Source of the DNA: Burkholderiales bacterium
GTDB lineage: Bacteria; Pseudomonadota; Gammaproteobacteria; Burkholderiales; SG8-39
Reading direction: 5' to 3'
Assembly (NCBI GenBank): GCA_017880775.1
Contig: JADGRQ010000026.1
Location: 1 to 64,000, forward strand
DNA: 64,000 nt
Shown: positions 16,855-28,660 of the stretch, in pieces
Layout of the letters: the number at the start of each line of letters is the position of its first letter
Numbering within the stretch: position 1 is the first letter of the stretch
Notes under the pieces: model-generated
The model's input: only the letters and a program-made list of their open reading frames with translations
Databases searched by the model: none
What the model was told of the DNA's origin: nothing
Program-made: the position numbers and the translations under genes

Positions 16855-16998
16855 GCGCGGTAAACTTCGTGCGTTGCCGGAGGAATCCCCGGAGGGAAGT
16901 GCACGCACGGCGTAAATCGAGCGCCGTGCATCGGCATGTGCTGATCGGTCCCTGCAAGCCGGATTCCGACCCAACTCGATTTTTTGCGTATTGTTTAA

Positions 16999-17472
16999 AT
17001 GAAAATAGACCAATGGCTGTGGGCAGCAGGTTTTTACAATAATCGCGGACTCGCGCAGGCCGCCGCGGACGGGGGCAAGGTCAAGGTCGGTGGCGAGCGC
17101 GTGAAAGCGGTGCATGAAATAAAACCCGGCGACCAGCTCGAAATCGCGATGGGCGAATACATGCTGGAAGTGACGGTGCTTGCGCTCGAGGAGCAGTACA
17201 CCATGGACGGCGCAATGCCGCTCTATGAGGAAAGCGAGGACAGCATTGCGCGGCGCGCGCAGGCGATGGAAGCGAAGAAACTCGCCGCGTCCCACAGGCG
17301 GCATGCCGAGCCCGAGCTGCCCCAGTTGCACGGGCGTCCCGGGGGCACGGGAGGCGCTGGGCGACCCGGTCAGCCCGGGCGGCTCGGCGGCGGCCAACCC
17401 GGTCGTCCTGGCCGACGCGGGAAAAACCAGCGGCGTCCAACGGAAGGATTCAAGCGCGGCCGCGGGCGCTAG
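16999..17472 (+). CDS. S4-domain RNA-binding protein, Hsp15-like, with a Gly/Pro/Arg-rich tail
   Basis: A 157-residue protein. The N-terminal S4 RNA-binding domain (about 1-60) contains MKIDQWLWAAGFYNNRGLAQ and GKVKVGGERVKAV, as in Hsp15/HslR, which helps rescue 50S subunits stalled with nascent chains after heat shock. The C-terminal third is a basic, low-complexity Gly-Arg-Pro tail (GRPGGTGGAGRPGQPGR) that is longer than in E. coli Hsp15 and probably unstructured RNA-binding sequence. It is monocistronic. Confidence 0.85.
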   Translation: MKIDQWLWAAGFYNNRGLAQAAADGGKVKVGGERVKAVHEIKPGDQLEIAMGEYMLEVTVLALEEQYTMDGAMPLYEESEDSIARRAQAMEAKKLAASHRRHAEPELPQLHGRPGGTGGAGRPGQPGRLGGGQPGRPGRRGKNQRRPTEGFKRGRGR

Positions 17473-17574
17473 GGCAAGCTGATCTGCTGCGCAACAATCG
17501 TGGCTGGAGCAGGCCGCGCAACATCTCGGTCCTCGGTCGACATGCCCGCAAGCTCGGGCTAATCTTCCGCCCCC

Positions 17575-19704
17575 GTGAACTCGACAGCGAAGCCAGTTAT
17601 TGCGGCGTCAGGCGCAGCCATCCTGCTGGCGTGGTGCGCTGCGGTACCCGCCTTTGCACAGACGGCTGCCGCACCCGCCGTTGCGCCTGCGAAGGAGGAA
17701 GACGGCGTGGTGGTCTCGGCGACGCGCGTCGCGCGGCCGATGCTGGAGATTCCGGCCGCGGTCGACCGGATCTATGCGGATGAAATCCGCGAAGGACGGG
17801 CGCTGGTGAATCTCTCCGAGAGCCTCGGGGCGGTGCCGGGAATCTTCGTGCAGAACAGGCAGAACTATGCGCAGGATCTGCAGATCTCCTCGCGCGGGTT
17901 TGGCGCGCGTGCTACGTTCGGTGTGCGCGGCATCCGACTGATCGTCGACGGCATTCCTGCAACCATGCCCGACGGGCAGGGGCAGGCCGCCACGATTGCG
18001 CTCGGCTCGGCACAGAGCATCGAGGTGATGCGCGGCCCGTTTTCCAGCATGTACGGAAACGCATCGGGCGGCGTGATCAATGTAGTGACGGAGGATGGTC
18101 CGCCGCAACCGATGCTCGACGCGGGTTACTGGGCGGGCAGCTATGGCAGCGCGCGCGCGACGCTCAAGTTCGGCGGGCAGGAAGGCTCGCTCAACTATCT
18201 GTTGGACGGGTCGCGCTTCTCCACCGACGGCTACCGGCAGCACAGCGCGGCGACGCGCGACCAACTGAATTCCAAGTTCAAGTACACGCTGTCCGACGAC
18301 AGCACGCTGACGCTGGTGGTCAACAGCCTGCGGCAGTTGCAGACGCAGGACCCGGGCGGGCTGACGCGCACGCTCATGGATCAGGATCCGCGGCAGGTGG
18401 TGGCCACCCAACTCACCATGAACGCGCGCAAGACCGTGATCCAGGATCAGGCGGGTATGACGTTCAACCACCGCCTCGAGGGCGGCGGTCAGATCCAGGC
18501 CACGCTCTACTCCGGCGCGCGCTGGGTGGAGCAATACCTGAACATCCCGCTCGCGAGCCAGGCCCCGGCCACGCACTCCGGCGCCGTCGTGAACCTGGAC
18601 CGCGGATACAGCGGCGCGCATTTCCGCTTTTCACAGGAAGCGGACCTGCTCGGCCGGCCGTTCACGATCTCGCTGGGCGCCGAGCACGAAAGCCTGGACG
18701 AGCGGCGCAAGGGCTTCATCAACAACCTGGGTGTCTCCGGCGCCCTCAAACGCGACGAAGACGACACCGTGACGACCACCGGCCTGTACGCGCAGGGGGA
18801 GTGGAAGTTCGCGGAGCGCTGGTCGGCCCATGCCGGCCTGCGCACCAGCCGCGTGCACTTCAATTCGCAGGATTTTTTCCTCGGCAACGGCAACGACAGC
18901 GGCGCACGCGATTACAGCGCCACCACCCCGGTGGGCGGCATCGTGTTCAGGGCCACGCCGCTGACCAGCTTCTACGCCAATGCGGGACGGGGATTCGAAA
19001 CCCCGACGTTCGCCGAACTGGCGAACCGCAACAACGCGAGCGGATTCAACTTCGCGCTCGATGCGAGCAGCAGCCGCCACGCCGAACTCGGCGTGAAGAC
19101 CATCATTCCCGGGCGCGCAAGGCTCAATGCGGCGCTGTTCGACATCGTTACGAAGAACGAGATCGTGGTCGACCAGAACGCGGCCGGGCGCGCCACCTTC
19201 AAGAACGTGGGTCATACGGATCGCAATGGTCTCGAGCTGAGCGCCGAAACCCTCACCGGCGGTCCGTTCGAGGCGCGCGCCGCCTATACCTACCTGAATG
19301 CGGCGTACCGCGAGGCTTTCAACACCGTCATCATCACGGGCGGACCACCGGTGCCTGTTGCGGCGGGGAGCCTGATTCCGGGTGTCGCGCGCAACGTGCT
19401 CTATGCCGAACTGCGTTACCGCAAGGAGCCGTTCTTCGCGCAGCTGGAGGGCACACGCAAGTCGCGCGTGGCGGTGAACGACCCCAACCTGGAATTCGCC
19501 GACGGCTATACGACGATCAACCTGGCCGGCGGCCTGGTGCAGCGCGGCGCCGGCTGGCGCTTTACGGAGTTCCTCCGTGTGGATAACCTCACCGACCGCA
19601 ACTACGTAGGCTCGGTCATCGTGAATGAAGGCAATGGCCGCTACTACGAGCCATCGCCGCGCCGCAACGCGTTGCTCGGCCTGCAGGCCAGCCTGCAGTT
19701 CTGA
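17575..19704 (+). CDS. TonB-dependent outer-membrane receptor
   Basis: A 709-residue TonB-dependent receptor with a signal peptide (ILLAWCAAVPAFAQ). A TonB-box-like DGVVVSATR is followed by the plug domain (about 50-165; RGFGARATFGVRGIRLIVDG, RGPFSSMYGNASGGVINV) and a 22-strand-type barrel ending in a terminal aromatic (LLGLQASLQF). The start is GTG. The substrate is unknown; siderophores, copper chelates and other metal complexes are the usual options, and no transporter or regulator lies next to it. It is convergent with acnA. Confidence 0.92.
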   Translation: MNSTAKPVIAASGAAILLAWCAAVPAFAQTAAAPAVAPAKEEDGVVVSATRVARPMLEIPAAVDRIYADEIREGRALVNLSESLGAVPGIFVQNRQNYAQDLQISSRGFGARATFGVRGIRLIVDGIPATMPDGQGQAATIALGSAQSIEVMRGPFSSMYGNASGGVINVVTEDGPPQPMLDAGYWAGSYGSARATLKFGGQEGSLNYLLDGSRFSTDGYRQHSAATRDQLNSKFKYTLSDDSTLTLVVNSLRQLQTQDPGGLTRTLMDQDPRQVVATQLTMNARKTVIQDQAGMTFNHRLEGGGQIQATLYSGARWVEQYLNIPLASQAPATHSGAVVNLDRGYSGAHFRFSQEADLLGRPFTISLGAEHESLDERRKGFINNLGVSGALKRDEDDTVTTTGLYAQGEWKFAERWSAHAGLRTSRVHFNSQDFFLGNGNDSGARDYSATTPVGGIVFRATPLTSFYANAGRGFETPTFAELANRNNASGFNFALDASSSRHAELGVKTIIPGRARLNAALFDIVTKNEIVVDQNAAGRATFKNVGHTDRNGLELSAETLTGGPFEARAAYTYLNAAYREAFNTVIITGGPPVPVAAGSLIPGVARNVLYAELRYRKEPFFAQLEGTRKSRVAVNDPNLEFADGYTTINLAGGLVQRGAGWRFTEFLRVDNLTDRNYVGSVIVNEGNGRYYEPSPRRNALLGLQASLQF

Positions 19705-19710
19705 CCGTCC

Positions 19711-22360
<2,650 letters not shown>

Positions 22361-22371
<11 letters not shown>

Positions 22372-22573
22372 TGAGGCCTCCGTCGTTGATCCAAATGCCG
22401 AGCGGACTGCATCCGCCGGCGTGCGCGCCCGCGCGCTTCAGTTGCTCGATCAGGTCTGCGCGCCGTTCGATCAGGTCCGTCAGTTGCTCGTCGCAGCGGG
22501 CGATCGGCGTCGGGTAATGCCGGATTTCCTCGGAGAGTTCCGCGATCCGCCGTTCGAAAGTGTCGTCGAGCAT
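22361..22573 (-). CDS. Small coiled-coil-like conserved protein
   Basis: Seventy residues; family not recognised. The first 50 form a likely helical hairpin rich in Glu, Arg and Leu ([20 protein letters not shown], then [19 protein letters not shown]); the tail [18 protein letters not shown] has one Cys. A strong AAAGGAAG ribosome binding site sits seven bases upstream of the ATG, and the 3' end overlaps acnA by 11 bases, which supports real translation and coupling. It starts right after the thioredoxin gene. A role tied to aconitase or its Fe-S cluster is only a guess from position. Confidence 0.7.
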
Positions 22574-22575
22574 GG

Positions 22576-23097
22576 TCAGCTTCCTTTCTTCGATTGCCTG
22601 AACTGCGCAAAGCTGCCGGAGCGATAACCGCCGCTCGCCACGTATTCGCCGAGCAGCAGGAATTCCGCCGCATCGTACACGGCGCCGACGTGCCGGTAGA
22701 GCTGCCCGCCGTCGAGCCCGTAGAAAATGAACGTCGGCGTGCCTTTGATCGGAATCGAGCGCGCGTAGTCCTTTTCGGTCCGGCTCACCCCGTCGAAGTC
22801 GATGATCTGCTGCGCACCGCGCGTGTCGATGCCGAGGACCGCGAACTCGCGTCGGTAGAACTCCTGCACCTCCGGCCGCGACAGCACTTCCTTCTTCATG
22901 CGGGCGCAATACGGGCATTCCTCGAAGTGAAACATGACCACCAGCGCCTTCTTGCCTGCATTCTTCGCGTCTGCCGCCTCGGCGCGGAAGTCGCCCAGGA
23001 AGGGCTGGAAAAAATGATCGACGGCGTCGCGCTGCTGCGCAAGCGCCGCAAGGGGCAGTGCCAGCAGCAGAAACAGCCATGCGATCGGGCGGCGCAC
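22576..23097 (-). CDS. Exported thioredoxin-fold protein
   Basis: A 173-residue protein with a signal peptide (WLFLLLALPLAALA) and a thioredoxin fold carrying a CPYC active site (FEECPYCARMKKEVLSRP) and the cis-Pro loop (IKGTPTFIFYGLDGG). It should act in the periplasm as a thiol-disulfide reductase or oxidase, resembling SoxW and thioredoxin_7-type proteins. It lies between prpD and the small acnA-linked gene with only six bases to prpD, so it is part of the same transcript, an unusual place for a periplasmic redox protein. Confidence 0.85.
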   Translation of the reverse strand: MRRPIAWLFLLLALPLAALAQQRDAVDHFFQPFLGDFRAEAADAKNAGKKALVVMFHFEECPYCARMKKEVLSRPEVQEFYRREFAVLGIDTRGAQQIIDFDGVSRTEKDYARSIPIKGTPTFIFYGLDGGQLYRHVGAVYDAAEFLLLGEYVASGGYRSGSFAQFRQSKKGS

Positions 23098-23103
23098 GGC
23101 GCT

Positions 23104-24555
23104 TTAGATGACGAACAGGTCGGTGAACCGGTTCACCGGCATTGCTCCCAGCTTCCGCGCGTCCATGCAGGCCGCCAGAATCGCATTTTGCTGCTTGGCC
23201 GGAAAGCGACGCGCAAGGTTGGTCTTGAACTTCTCCACCAGCATCGGCATGCCTTCCTCGCGCCGGCGTTTGTGGCCGATCGGGTACTCGCAGACGAACT
23301 CGCCGAGCTTCTTGCCATCCTTGAACTCGACCTTGAGCGCGTTGGCGATCGAGCGCTTTTCCGGGTCGTGGTAGTCGCGCGTGAAGCCCTTGTCCTCGAC
23401 GCAGACGATTTTCGCGCGCAGCGCGTCGATGCGCGGGTCGGCCGCCACCGCATCCTCGTAGTCGCCCGCGGTCAGCCGGCCGAACAGAATCGGCACCGCG
23501 ACCATGTACTGGATGCAGTGATCGCGGTCAGCCGGGTTGTTGAGCGGCCCCTTCTTGTCGATGATGCGGATGCAGGCTCCGTGCGTGCGGATGGTGATTT
23601 TCCTGATGTCCCCGGCGCTCCTGCCGAGCCTTTTCATCTCGGCATGAATGTCCATCGCGCACTCGACCGCGGTCTGCGAATGGAACTCCGCCGGAAACGA
23701 GACCTTAAACAGCACGTTCTCCATCACGTAACTGCCGAAAGGGCGCTGGAAGCGGAACGGCTTGCCCTTGAACAGCACGTCGTAGAAGCCCCAGCCCCTT
23801 GCCGTCAGCACCGACGGATAGCCCATTTCACCCGTCTTCGAGATCAGCGCGAGGCGCACCGCCCGGCTGGTCGCGTCGCCCGCCGCCCAGCTCTTTCTCG
23901 AGCCGGTGTTCGGTGCGTGGCGGTAGGTGCGCAGACTCTGGCCGTCGACCCACGCCTGCGACACCGCATTGACCACCTCGTCGTAGCTGCAGCCGATCAT
24001 GTTCGCGACCACCGCCGTCGAGGCAACCTTCACCAGCACCACGTGGTCGAGGCCGACGCGGTTGAACGAGTTCTCCAGCGCCAGCACGCCCTGGATTTCG
24101 TGCGCCTTGATCATGCCGGTGAGCACGTCGCGCATCGCGAGCGGCTCGCGGCCCTCCGCGACGGCGGTGCGCGACAGCCAGTCGGCCGCCGCGAGGATGC
24201 CGCCAAGGTTGTCCGACGGATGGCCCCATTCGGCGGCCAGCCAGGTGTCATTGAAATCCAGCCAGCGGATCATCGCGCCGATGTTGAATGCGGCCGTCAC
24301 CGGGTCGAGCTGGAACTGCGTGCCCGGCACCCTCGCGCCGTTCGGCACCACGCTACCCCTGACGATCGGTCCGAGCAGCTTGGTGCACGCCGGATACTCG
24401 AGCGCCTCGAATCCGCAGCCGAGCGTGTCCATCAGGCAGTAGCGCGCGGTCTCGTAGGCTTCGCCGCTCTTGATCGCATAGTTGGTGGCGTAATCGGCGA
24501 TCTTTACGAGGACCTCGTCGGGCTTGCGGCGGACGTTCGAGACATGCGAAGACAC
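23104..24555 (-). CDS. prpD: 2-methylcitrate dehydratase (MmgE/PrpD family)
   Basis: From GTG 24555 the protein has 483 residues, the same length as E. coli PrpD. A GAGGAA ribosome binding site precedes this start; the frame upstream to 24657 has no family-like sequence. Recognisable PrpD segments are [40 protein letters not shown] (with the DFNDT motif), and [20 protein letters not shown]. It dehydrates 2-methylcitrate to 2-methyl-cis-aconitate in propionyl-CoA breakdown. Context (prpC, prpB, acnA) fixes the role within the MmgE/PrpD family. Confidence 0.93.
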   Translation of the reverse strand: MSSHVSNVRRKPDEVLVKIADYATNYAIKSGEAYETARYCLMDTLGCGFEALEYPACTKLLGPIVRGSVVPNGARVPGTQFQLDPVTAAFNIGAMIRWLDFNDTWLAAEWGHPSDNLGGILAAADWLSRTAVAEGREPLAMRDVLTGMIKAHEIQGVLALENSFNRVGLDHVVLVKVASTAVVANMIGCSYDEVVNAVSQAWVDGQSLRTYRHAPNTGSRKSWAAGDATSRAVRLALISKTGEMGYPSVLTARGWGFYDVLFKGKPFRFQRPFGSYVMENVLFKVSFPAEFHSQTAVECAMDIHAEMKRLGRSAGDIRKITIRTHGACIRIIDKKGPLNNPADRDHCIQYMVAVPILFGRLTAGDYEDAVAADPRIDALRAKIVCVEDKGFTRDYHDPEKRSIANALKVEFKDGKKLGEFVCEYPIGHKRRREEGMPMLVEKFKTNLARRFPAKQQNAILAACMDARKLGAMPVNRFTDLFVI

Positions 24556-24565
24556 TACAGGTTCC

Positions 24566-24760
24566 TCAGGTCTTGTTCGATGGTTTGAACGTATACTCCG
24601 CGCCGCCGGACTTCGGGGAATTCTCCGGCTCGAGCGGCTCGGTGCGCGTGGCGGCATCCTTGTCCCACCAGGCAGCGCGGCCGACGCGCTGCGATGCGAT
24701 TTCCTCCGGGTGCTGCTGGAGGTACTGGCGCATGAATTTGGTCAGGTCGGATTCGTACAT
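24566..24760 (-). CDS. DUF3460 small protein
   Basis: Sixty-four residues: [20 protein letters not shown], then [13 protein letters not shown], then a short polar tail. This is the DUF3460 pattern seen in betaproteobacteria, commonly beside prpC/prpD or citrate-synthase-like genes. No membrane segment is present; the protein is probably cytoplasmic. It starts two bases after the prpC stop and ends 10 bases before prpD, so it is fully embedded in the methylcitrate operon. The function is unknown. Confidence 0.8.
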   Translation of the reverse strand: MYESDLTKFMRQYLQQHPEEIASQRVGRAAWWDKDAATRTEPLEPENSPKSGGAEYTFKPSNKT

Positions 24761-24762
24761 GA

Positions 24763-25911
24763 TCAGCGTTTCTCGATGGGCGTCCACTTGCGGTTTTCGG
24801 GGCCGGTGTAATTCGCGCTCGGGCGGATGATCTTGCCGTCGATCCGCTGCTCGATGACGTGCGCCGACCAGCCGCTGGTGCGCGAGATCACGAACAGCGG
24901 CGTGAACATCGCGGTTGGCACGCCCATCATGTGGTAGCTGGTGGCGCTGTACCAGTCGAGGTTCGGAAACATCTTCTTCTCGCGCCACATGACCTGCTCG
25001 AGGCGCGCCGAGATGTCGAACAGCTTCATGTCGCGCGCGTCTTCCGAAAGCCGGCGCGCGACCTCCTTGATGACCTGATTGCGCGGGTCGGCAATGGTAT
25101 AGACCGGGTGGCCGAAGCCGATGATGATCTGCTTGTCCGCGATCCGCTTGATGATGTCACCTTCAGCTTCGTCCGGCGTGTCGTAGCGGCCGATCACGTC
25201 GAAGGCGAACTCGTTGGCGCCGCCGTGCTTGGGGCCTTTCAGCGCGCCGATCCCGCCGACGATCGCCGAATACATGTCGGAGCCGGTGCCGGCGATCACC
25301 CGCGCGGCGAACGTCGAGGCGTTGAACTCGTGCTCGGCGTAGAGGATGAGTGAGGTGTGCATCGCGCGCACCCACAGATCGCTCGCCGGTCGGCCGTGCA
25401 GCAGCTGCAGGAAGTGCCCGCCGATCGAGTCAGCGTCGGTCTCCACTTTGATGCGCCGGCCCGAATGCGAGAAGTGATACCAGTACAGCAGCATCGAGCC
25501 AAAGCTCGCCATCAGGCGATCAGCGATGTTGCGCGCTTCCGCAAGTTTATGGTCTTCCCGCTCCGGCAGCACCGATCCGAGGGCGGAACACGCGGTGCGC
25601 AACACGTCCATCGGATGGGTATTGGCCGGAATGCATTCGAGCACGTCCTGCACCGCGGCCGGGATGCCGCGCAATGCCCTGAGTTTCGACTTGTAGGCAG
25701 CGAGTTCGGCGGCGTTCGGCAGCTTGCCGTGCACCAGCAGATAGGCAATTTCCTCGAACTCGGCTTCGTCGGCGAAGTCGAGGATGTCATAGCCACGGTA
25801 GTGCAGATCGTTGCCGGTGCGGCCCACTGTGCACAGGGCGGTGTTGCCGGCGGTGACGCCGGACAGCGCGACGGATTTCTTCGGTTTTGGTGCGGCGGCG
25901 GTTTCGCTCAT
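24763..25911 (-). CDS. prpC: 2-methylcitrate synthase
   Basis: A 382-residue citrate-synthase-family enzyme condensing propionyl-CoA with oxaloacetate. It begins with [20 protein letters not shown] and [20 protein letters not shown], the start of the methylcitrate-synthase subgroup, and is shorter than the gltA product. Catalytic His/Asp segments are visible ([40 protein letters not shown], and the later [13 protein letters not shown]). It follows prpB by nine bases. Weak citrate synthase activity is common in the family. Confidence 0.95.
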   Translation of the reverse strand: MSETAAAPKPKKSVALSGVTAGNTALCTVGRTGNDLHYRGYDILDFADEAEFEEIAYLLVHGKLPNAAELAAYKSKLRALRGIPAAVQDVLECIPANTHPMDVLRTACSALGSVLPEREDHKLAEARNIADRLMASFGSMLLYWYHFSHSGRRIKVETDADSIGGHFLQLLHGRPASDLWVRAMHTSLILYAEHEFNASTFAARVIAGTGSDMYSAIVGGIGALKGPKHGGANEFAFDVIGRYDTPDEAEGDIIKRIADKQIIIGFGHPVYTIADPRNQVIKEVARRLSEDARDMKLFDISARLEQVMWREKKMFPNLDWYSATSYHMMGVPTAMFTPLFVISRTSGWSAHVIEQRIDGKIIRPSANYTGPENRKWTPIEKR

Positions 25912-25919
25912 GGTCTCGC

Positions 25920-26795
25920 TTACTTCCTGGCGGCGAACAGTTGATCGAGTTTCTGCTCAAACCCATGGTATTCGAGGTAATCGTACAGTTCGGCGCGCGT
26001 CTGCATGGTGTCCACCACGTTCTTCTGCGTGCCGTCCTTGCGAACGCTCCGGTAGACGTTGAGAGCGGCCTGGTTCATTGCGCGGAACGCCGACAGCGGG
26101 TAGAGCGCGATCGCCACGCCGGCGGAGCGCAGCTCGTCGGTCGTGAACAGCGGGGTCGCCCCGAACTCGGTGATGTTGGCGAGCACCGGGACTTTCACCG
26201 CGTCGGCGAAGCGCTTGTACATCGCCAGTTCGGTCATCGCCTCGGGGAAGATCATGTCGGCGCCGGCCTCGACGTATTTCGCCGCGCGCTCGACCGTGCG
26301 CTCGAGGCCTTCGCTGGCGAGCGCGTCGGTGCGCGCCATCACCGTGAATCCGGGATCGGTCTTTGCGTCCACCGCAGCCTTGATGCGGTCGCACATCTCG
26401 TCGGCCGGGACGATTTCCTTGTTCGGGCGGTGCCCGCAGCGCTTGGCGCCGGCCTGGTCTTCGATGTGCATCGCGGCCGCGCCGCACTTGACCAGAGACC
26501 TGACGGTGCGCGCCACGTTGAAGGCGCTTGCGCCAAAGCCGGTGTCCGCGTCCACCAGCAGAGGCAGCTCGCACACGTCGGTGATGCGCCGCACGTCCGT
26601 GAGTACATCGTCGAGGTTGGAAATTCCCAGGTCGGGCAGGCCGAGCGAGCCTGCCGAAACGCCGCCGCCCGAAAGGTACAGGGCCTTGTAGCCGACGCGC
26701 TGCGCCATGCGCGCGTGATAGGCGCAGATCGCGCCGATGACCTGCAGCGGGCGCTCTTCTCCGAGCGCCTGCCTGAATTTCGCCCCTGGCGTCAT
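25920..26795 (-). CDS. prpB: 2-methylisocitrate lyase
   Basis: A 291-residue isocitrate-lyase-superfamily enzyme splitting 2-methylisocitrate to pyruvate and succinate. Start ATG 26795 ([20 protein letters not shown]) has AGGA eight bases upstream; the frame continues upstream but that part is not family-like. Key sites: [33 protein letters not shown], and the catalytic-loop [13 protein letters not shown]. The fit to PrpB over the closely related phosphoenolpyruvate-mutase group comes from KRCGHR and the prpC/prpD neighbours. Confidence 0.95.
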   Translation of the reverse strand: MTPGAKFRQALGEERPLQVIGAICAYHARMAQRVGYKALYLSGGGVSAGSLGLPDLGISNLDDVLTDVRRITDVCELPLLVDADTGFGASAFNVARTVRSLVKCGAAAMHIEDQAGAKRCGHRPNKEIVPADEMCDRIKAAVDAKTDPGFTVMARTDALASEGLERTVERAAKYVEAGADMIFPEAMTELAMYKRFADAVKVPVLANITEFGATPLFTTDELRSAGVAIALYPLSAFRAMNQAALNVYRSVRKDGTQKNVVDTMQTRAELYDYLEYHGFEQKLDQLFAARK

Positions 26796-26805
26796 GTCTC
26801 GCGTC

Positions 26806-27798
26806 CTAGCCGAGCAGGTGCTTGACGCCGTTGCGCTCTTCGTGCAGCTCCTTGAGCGTGGCATCCATGCGCTTGCGGCTGAAATCGCTCACCTCGATGC
26901 CCTGGACGATATGGAACTGGCCGCCTTTGCATGTGACGGGATAGCCGTAGAGCACGCCTTCGGCGATGCCGTAGCTGCCGTCGGACGCAATCCCCATCGA
27001 CACCCAGTCGCCCTCGGCAGTGCCGAGCACCCAGTTGCGCACGTGGTCGATCGCCGCGTTCGCCGCGCTCGCCGCCGAGGACAGGCCGCGCGCCTCGATG
27101 ATTGCGGCGCCGCGTTTCTGCACGGTGGGAATGAAGCTGCCTTCGAGCCACGCCTGGTCATCGATCATCGGCCAGACCTTCCTGCCGTCGCATTCGGCCT
27201 GGAAGACATCGGGATACTGCGTCGCGGAGTGGTTGCCCCAGACGGCGACCTTGCGCACCGAGGCGACAGGTTTGCCGATTTTCTGTGCGATCTGCGAAGT
27301 CGCCCGGTTGTGATCGAGCCGCATCATCGCGGTGAACTGGGTAGGTTTGAGGTCGGGGGCGTTTTTCATTGCGATCAGCGCGTTGGTGTTGGCCGGATTG
27401 CCCACCACCAGTACCTTCACGTCGCGCTTGGCCACCTTGTTCAGCGCCTGGCCCTGCGGCTGGAAGATCTTGCCGTTGGCCTCGAGCAGGTCCTTGCGCT
27501 CCATGCCGGCGCCGCGCGGGCGCGCGCCGACCAGCAGCGCCACGTCCACGTCCTTGAACGCGACCATCGGCTCGGAGGCGGGAACCATTCCGTGCAACAG
27601 CGGAAACGCGCAGTCATCCAGTTCCATCATCACGCCCTTGAGCGCCTTTTGCGCCTTTTCGTCGGGGATCTCGAGCAGCTGCAGCATCACCGGCTGGTCT
27701 TTGCCGAGCATCTCGCCGCTGGCGATGCGAAACAGCAGGGCGTAGCCGATCTGGCCAGCGGCGCCGGTGACGGCGACTCGGATGGGTGCTTTTGACAT
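26806..27798 (-). CDS. mdh: Malate dehydrogenase
   Basis: A 330-residue NAD-dependent malate dehydrogenase. The start ATG 27798 ([20 protein letters not shown]) has a GGAG ribosome binding site and shows the NAD-binding TGAAGQIGY loop. The substrate arginines lie in [17 protein letters not shown] and [13 protein letters not shown], and the catalytic His in [12 protein letters not shown]. It is the first gene of the minus-strand operon leading through prpB, prpC, prpD to acnA, placing TCA and methylcitrate genes under one promoter. Confidence 0.96.
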   Translation of the reverse strand: MSKAPIRVAVTGAAGQIGYALLFRIASGEMLGKDQPVMLQLLEIPDEKAQKALKGVMMELDDCAFPLLHGMVPASEPMVAFKDVDVALLVGARPRGAGMERKDLLEANGKIFQPQGQALNKVAKRDVKVLVVGNPANTNALIAMKNAPDLKPTQFTAMMRLDHNRATSQIAQKIGKPVASVRKVAVWGNHSATQYPDVFQAECDGRKVWPMIDDQAWLEGSFIPTVQKRGAAIIEARGLSSAASAANAAIDHVRNWVLGTAEGDWVSMGIASDGSYGIAEGVLYGYPVTCKGGQFHIVQGIEVSDFSRKRMDATLKELHEERNGVKHLLG

Positions 27799-27929
27799 GG
27801 GGAGCTCCGGAAAGTATTCGACGAAACCCGAACGACAGGCAATTCTACCGCACCGTGTTTGCTTCAATTCGGTGCACCAGCCGCTTTTCAGTCGTTCAGG
27901 CCAACGCGCGGTAACGATATAATCCCAAA
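27799..27929. promoter_or_regulatory. Divergent control region between mdh and sdhC
   Basis: These 131 bases separate the two TCA operons. On the plus strand a perfect TATAAT (27918-27923) lies six bases from the sdhC ATG; a weak -35 candidate, TTCAGG, is at 27895-27900 with a 17-base spacer. On the minus strand, TAGAAT (27842-27847) could be the mdh -10, with a poor -35. No obvious transcription-factor site stands out. Confidence 0.5.
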
Positions 27930-28319
27930 ATGTCCGATGCGGCGGTCAGGAAGAAAAGACCCGTCTACCTCAACCTGGTCGCGATCCGGCTGCCGCTGCC
28001 GGGTTTCGTTTCGATTCTCCACCGCATCAGCGGCGCGTTGCTGTTTCTGGCGGTGCTCTGGTTGCTGTTCATGCTCGACCGCAGCCTGTCTTCAGAGTCA
28101 GGCTTCGAGTCGGTCAGGCGCTACATGAAGCTCTGGCCGGTGAAGCTCGGCCTGCTCGCAATCATCTGGGCCTACTGCCACCATTTCTGCGCCGGCATCC
28201 GTTTCCTGCTGCTTGACCTGCATAAGGGCATCGACCTCGCCACCGCCCGCATGACCAGCTGGCTGGTGCTCGCCGCGAGCCTCGCGCTCACCGCCTGCTT
28301 CGGCTGGAACCTGTGGTGA
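27930..28319 (+). CDS. sdhC: Succinate dehydrogenase cytochrome b556 subunit
   Basis: A 129-residue membrane anchor of complex II. The signature [20 protein letters not shown] and [18 protein letters not shown] opens the protein, followed by two more helices and the haem-ligand segment ([17 protein letters not shown]). There is no ribosome binding site; the ATG sits seven bases after a TATAAT, so the message may be leaderless. Its stop overlaps the sdhD start (GTGA). Confidence 0.93.
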   Translation: MSDAAVRKKRPVYLNLVAIRLPLPGFVSILHRISGALLFLAVLWLLFMLDRSLSSESGFESVRRYMKLWPVKLGLLAIIWAYCHHFCAGIRFLLLDLHKGIDLATARMTSWLVLAASLALTACFGWNLW

Positions 28320-28657
28320 ATCGCATCGTCACCGGCGCCCACTACGGCCTGCGCGACTGGCTCGCGCAGCGCATCACCGCGGTCATCATGGCGGCGTATA
28401 CGCTCATCATCCTGTACGTGTTCGCGACGGGCCCGCCGCTCGACTACGCGTTGTGGAAGGACCGGTTCGCGCAAGGCTCGATGCGCGTCGCGACGCTGCT
28501 GTTTGCCGCGAGCCTTGCCTGGCACGTGTGGGTCGGGATGCGCGACATCCTGATGGACTACGTGAAGGCGCTCGCGTGGCGCTTCACGCTGGAAGTCCTG
28601 GTGTTGCTTACGATCGCCGCCTACCTCGGCTGGACGGTCCAGATTCTCTGGAGATAA
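28316..28657 (+). CDS. sdhD: Succinate dehydrogenase membrane anchor subunit
   Basis: A 113-residue three-helix anchor: VTGAHYGLRDWLAQRITAVI, a second helix with SLAWHVWVGMRDILMDYVKA (the His is a likely haem ligand and the Asp/Tyr area lies near the quinone site), and a last helix TLEVLVLLTIAAYLGWTVQI. I chose GTG 28316, whose GTGA overlaps the sdhC stop; a GTG three bases upstream is also possible. Confidence 0.92.
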   Translation: MNRIVTGAHYGLRDWLAQRITAVIMAAYTLIILYVFATGPPLDYALWKDRFAQGSMRVATLLFAASLAWHVWVGMRDILMDYVKALAWRFTLEVLVLLTIAAYLGWTVQILWR

Positions 28658-28660
28658 GGC

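Noticed and set aside
19681-19698. Perfect 7-bp hairpin CTGCAGG-CCAG-CCTGCAG at the end of the TonB receptor gene
   Set aside because: It lies between convergent genes and might terminate transcription, but it is in coding sequence and has no T-tract on either strand.
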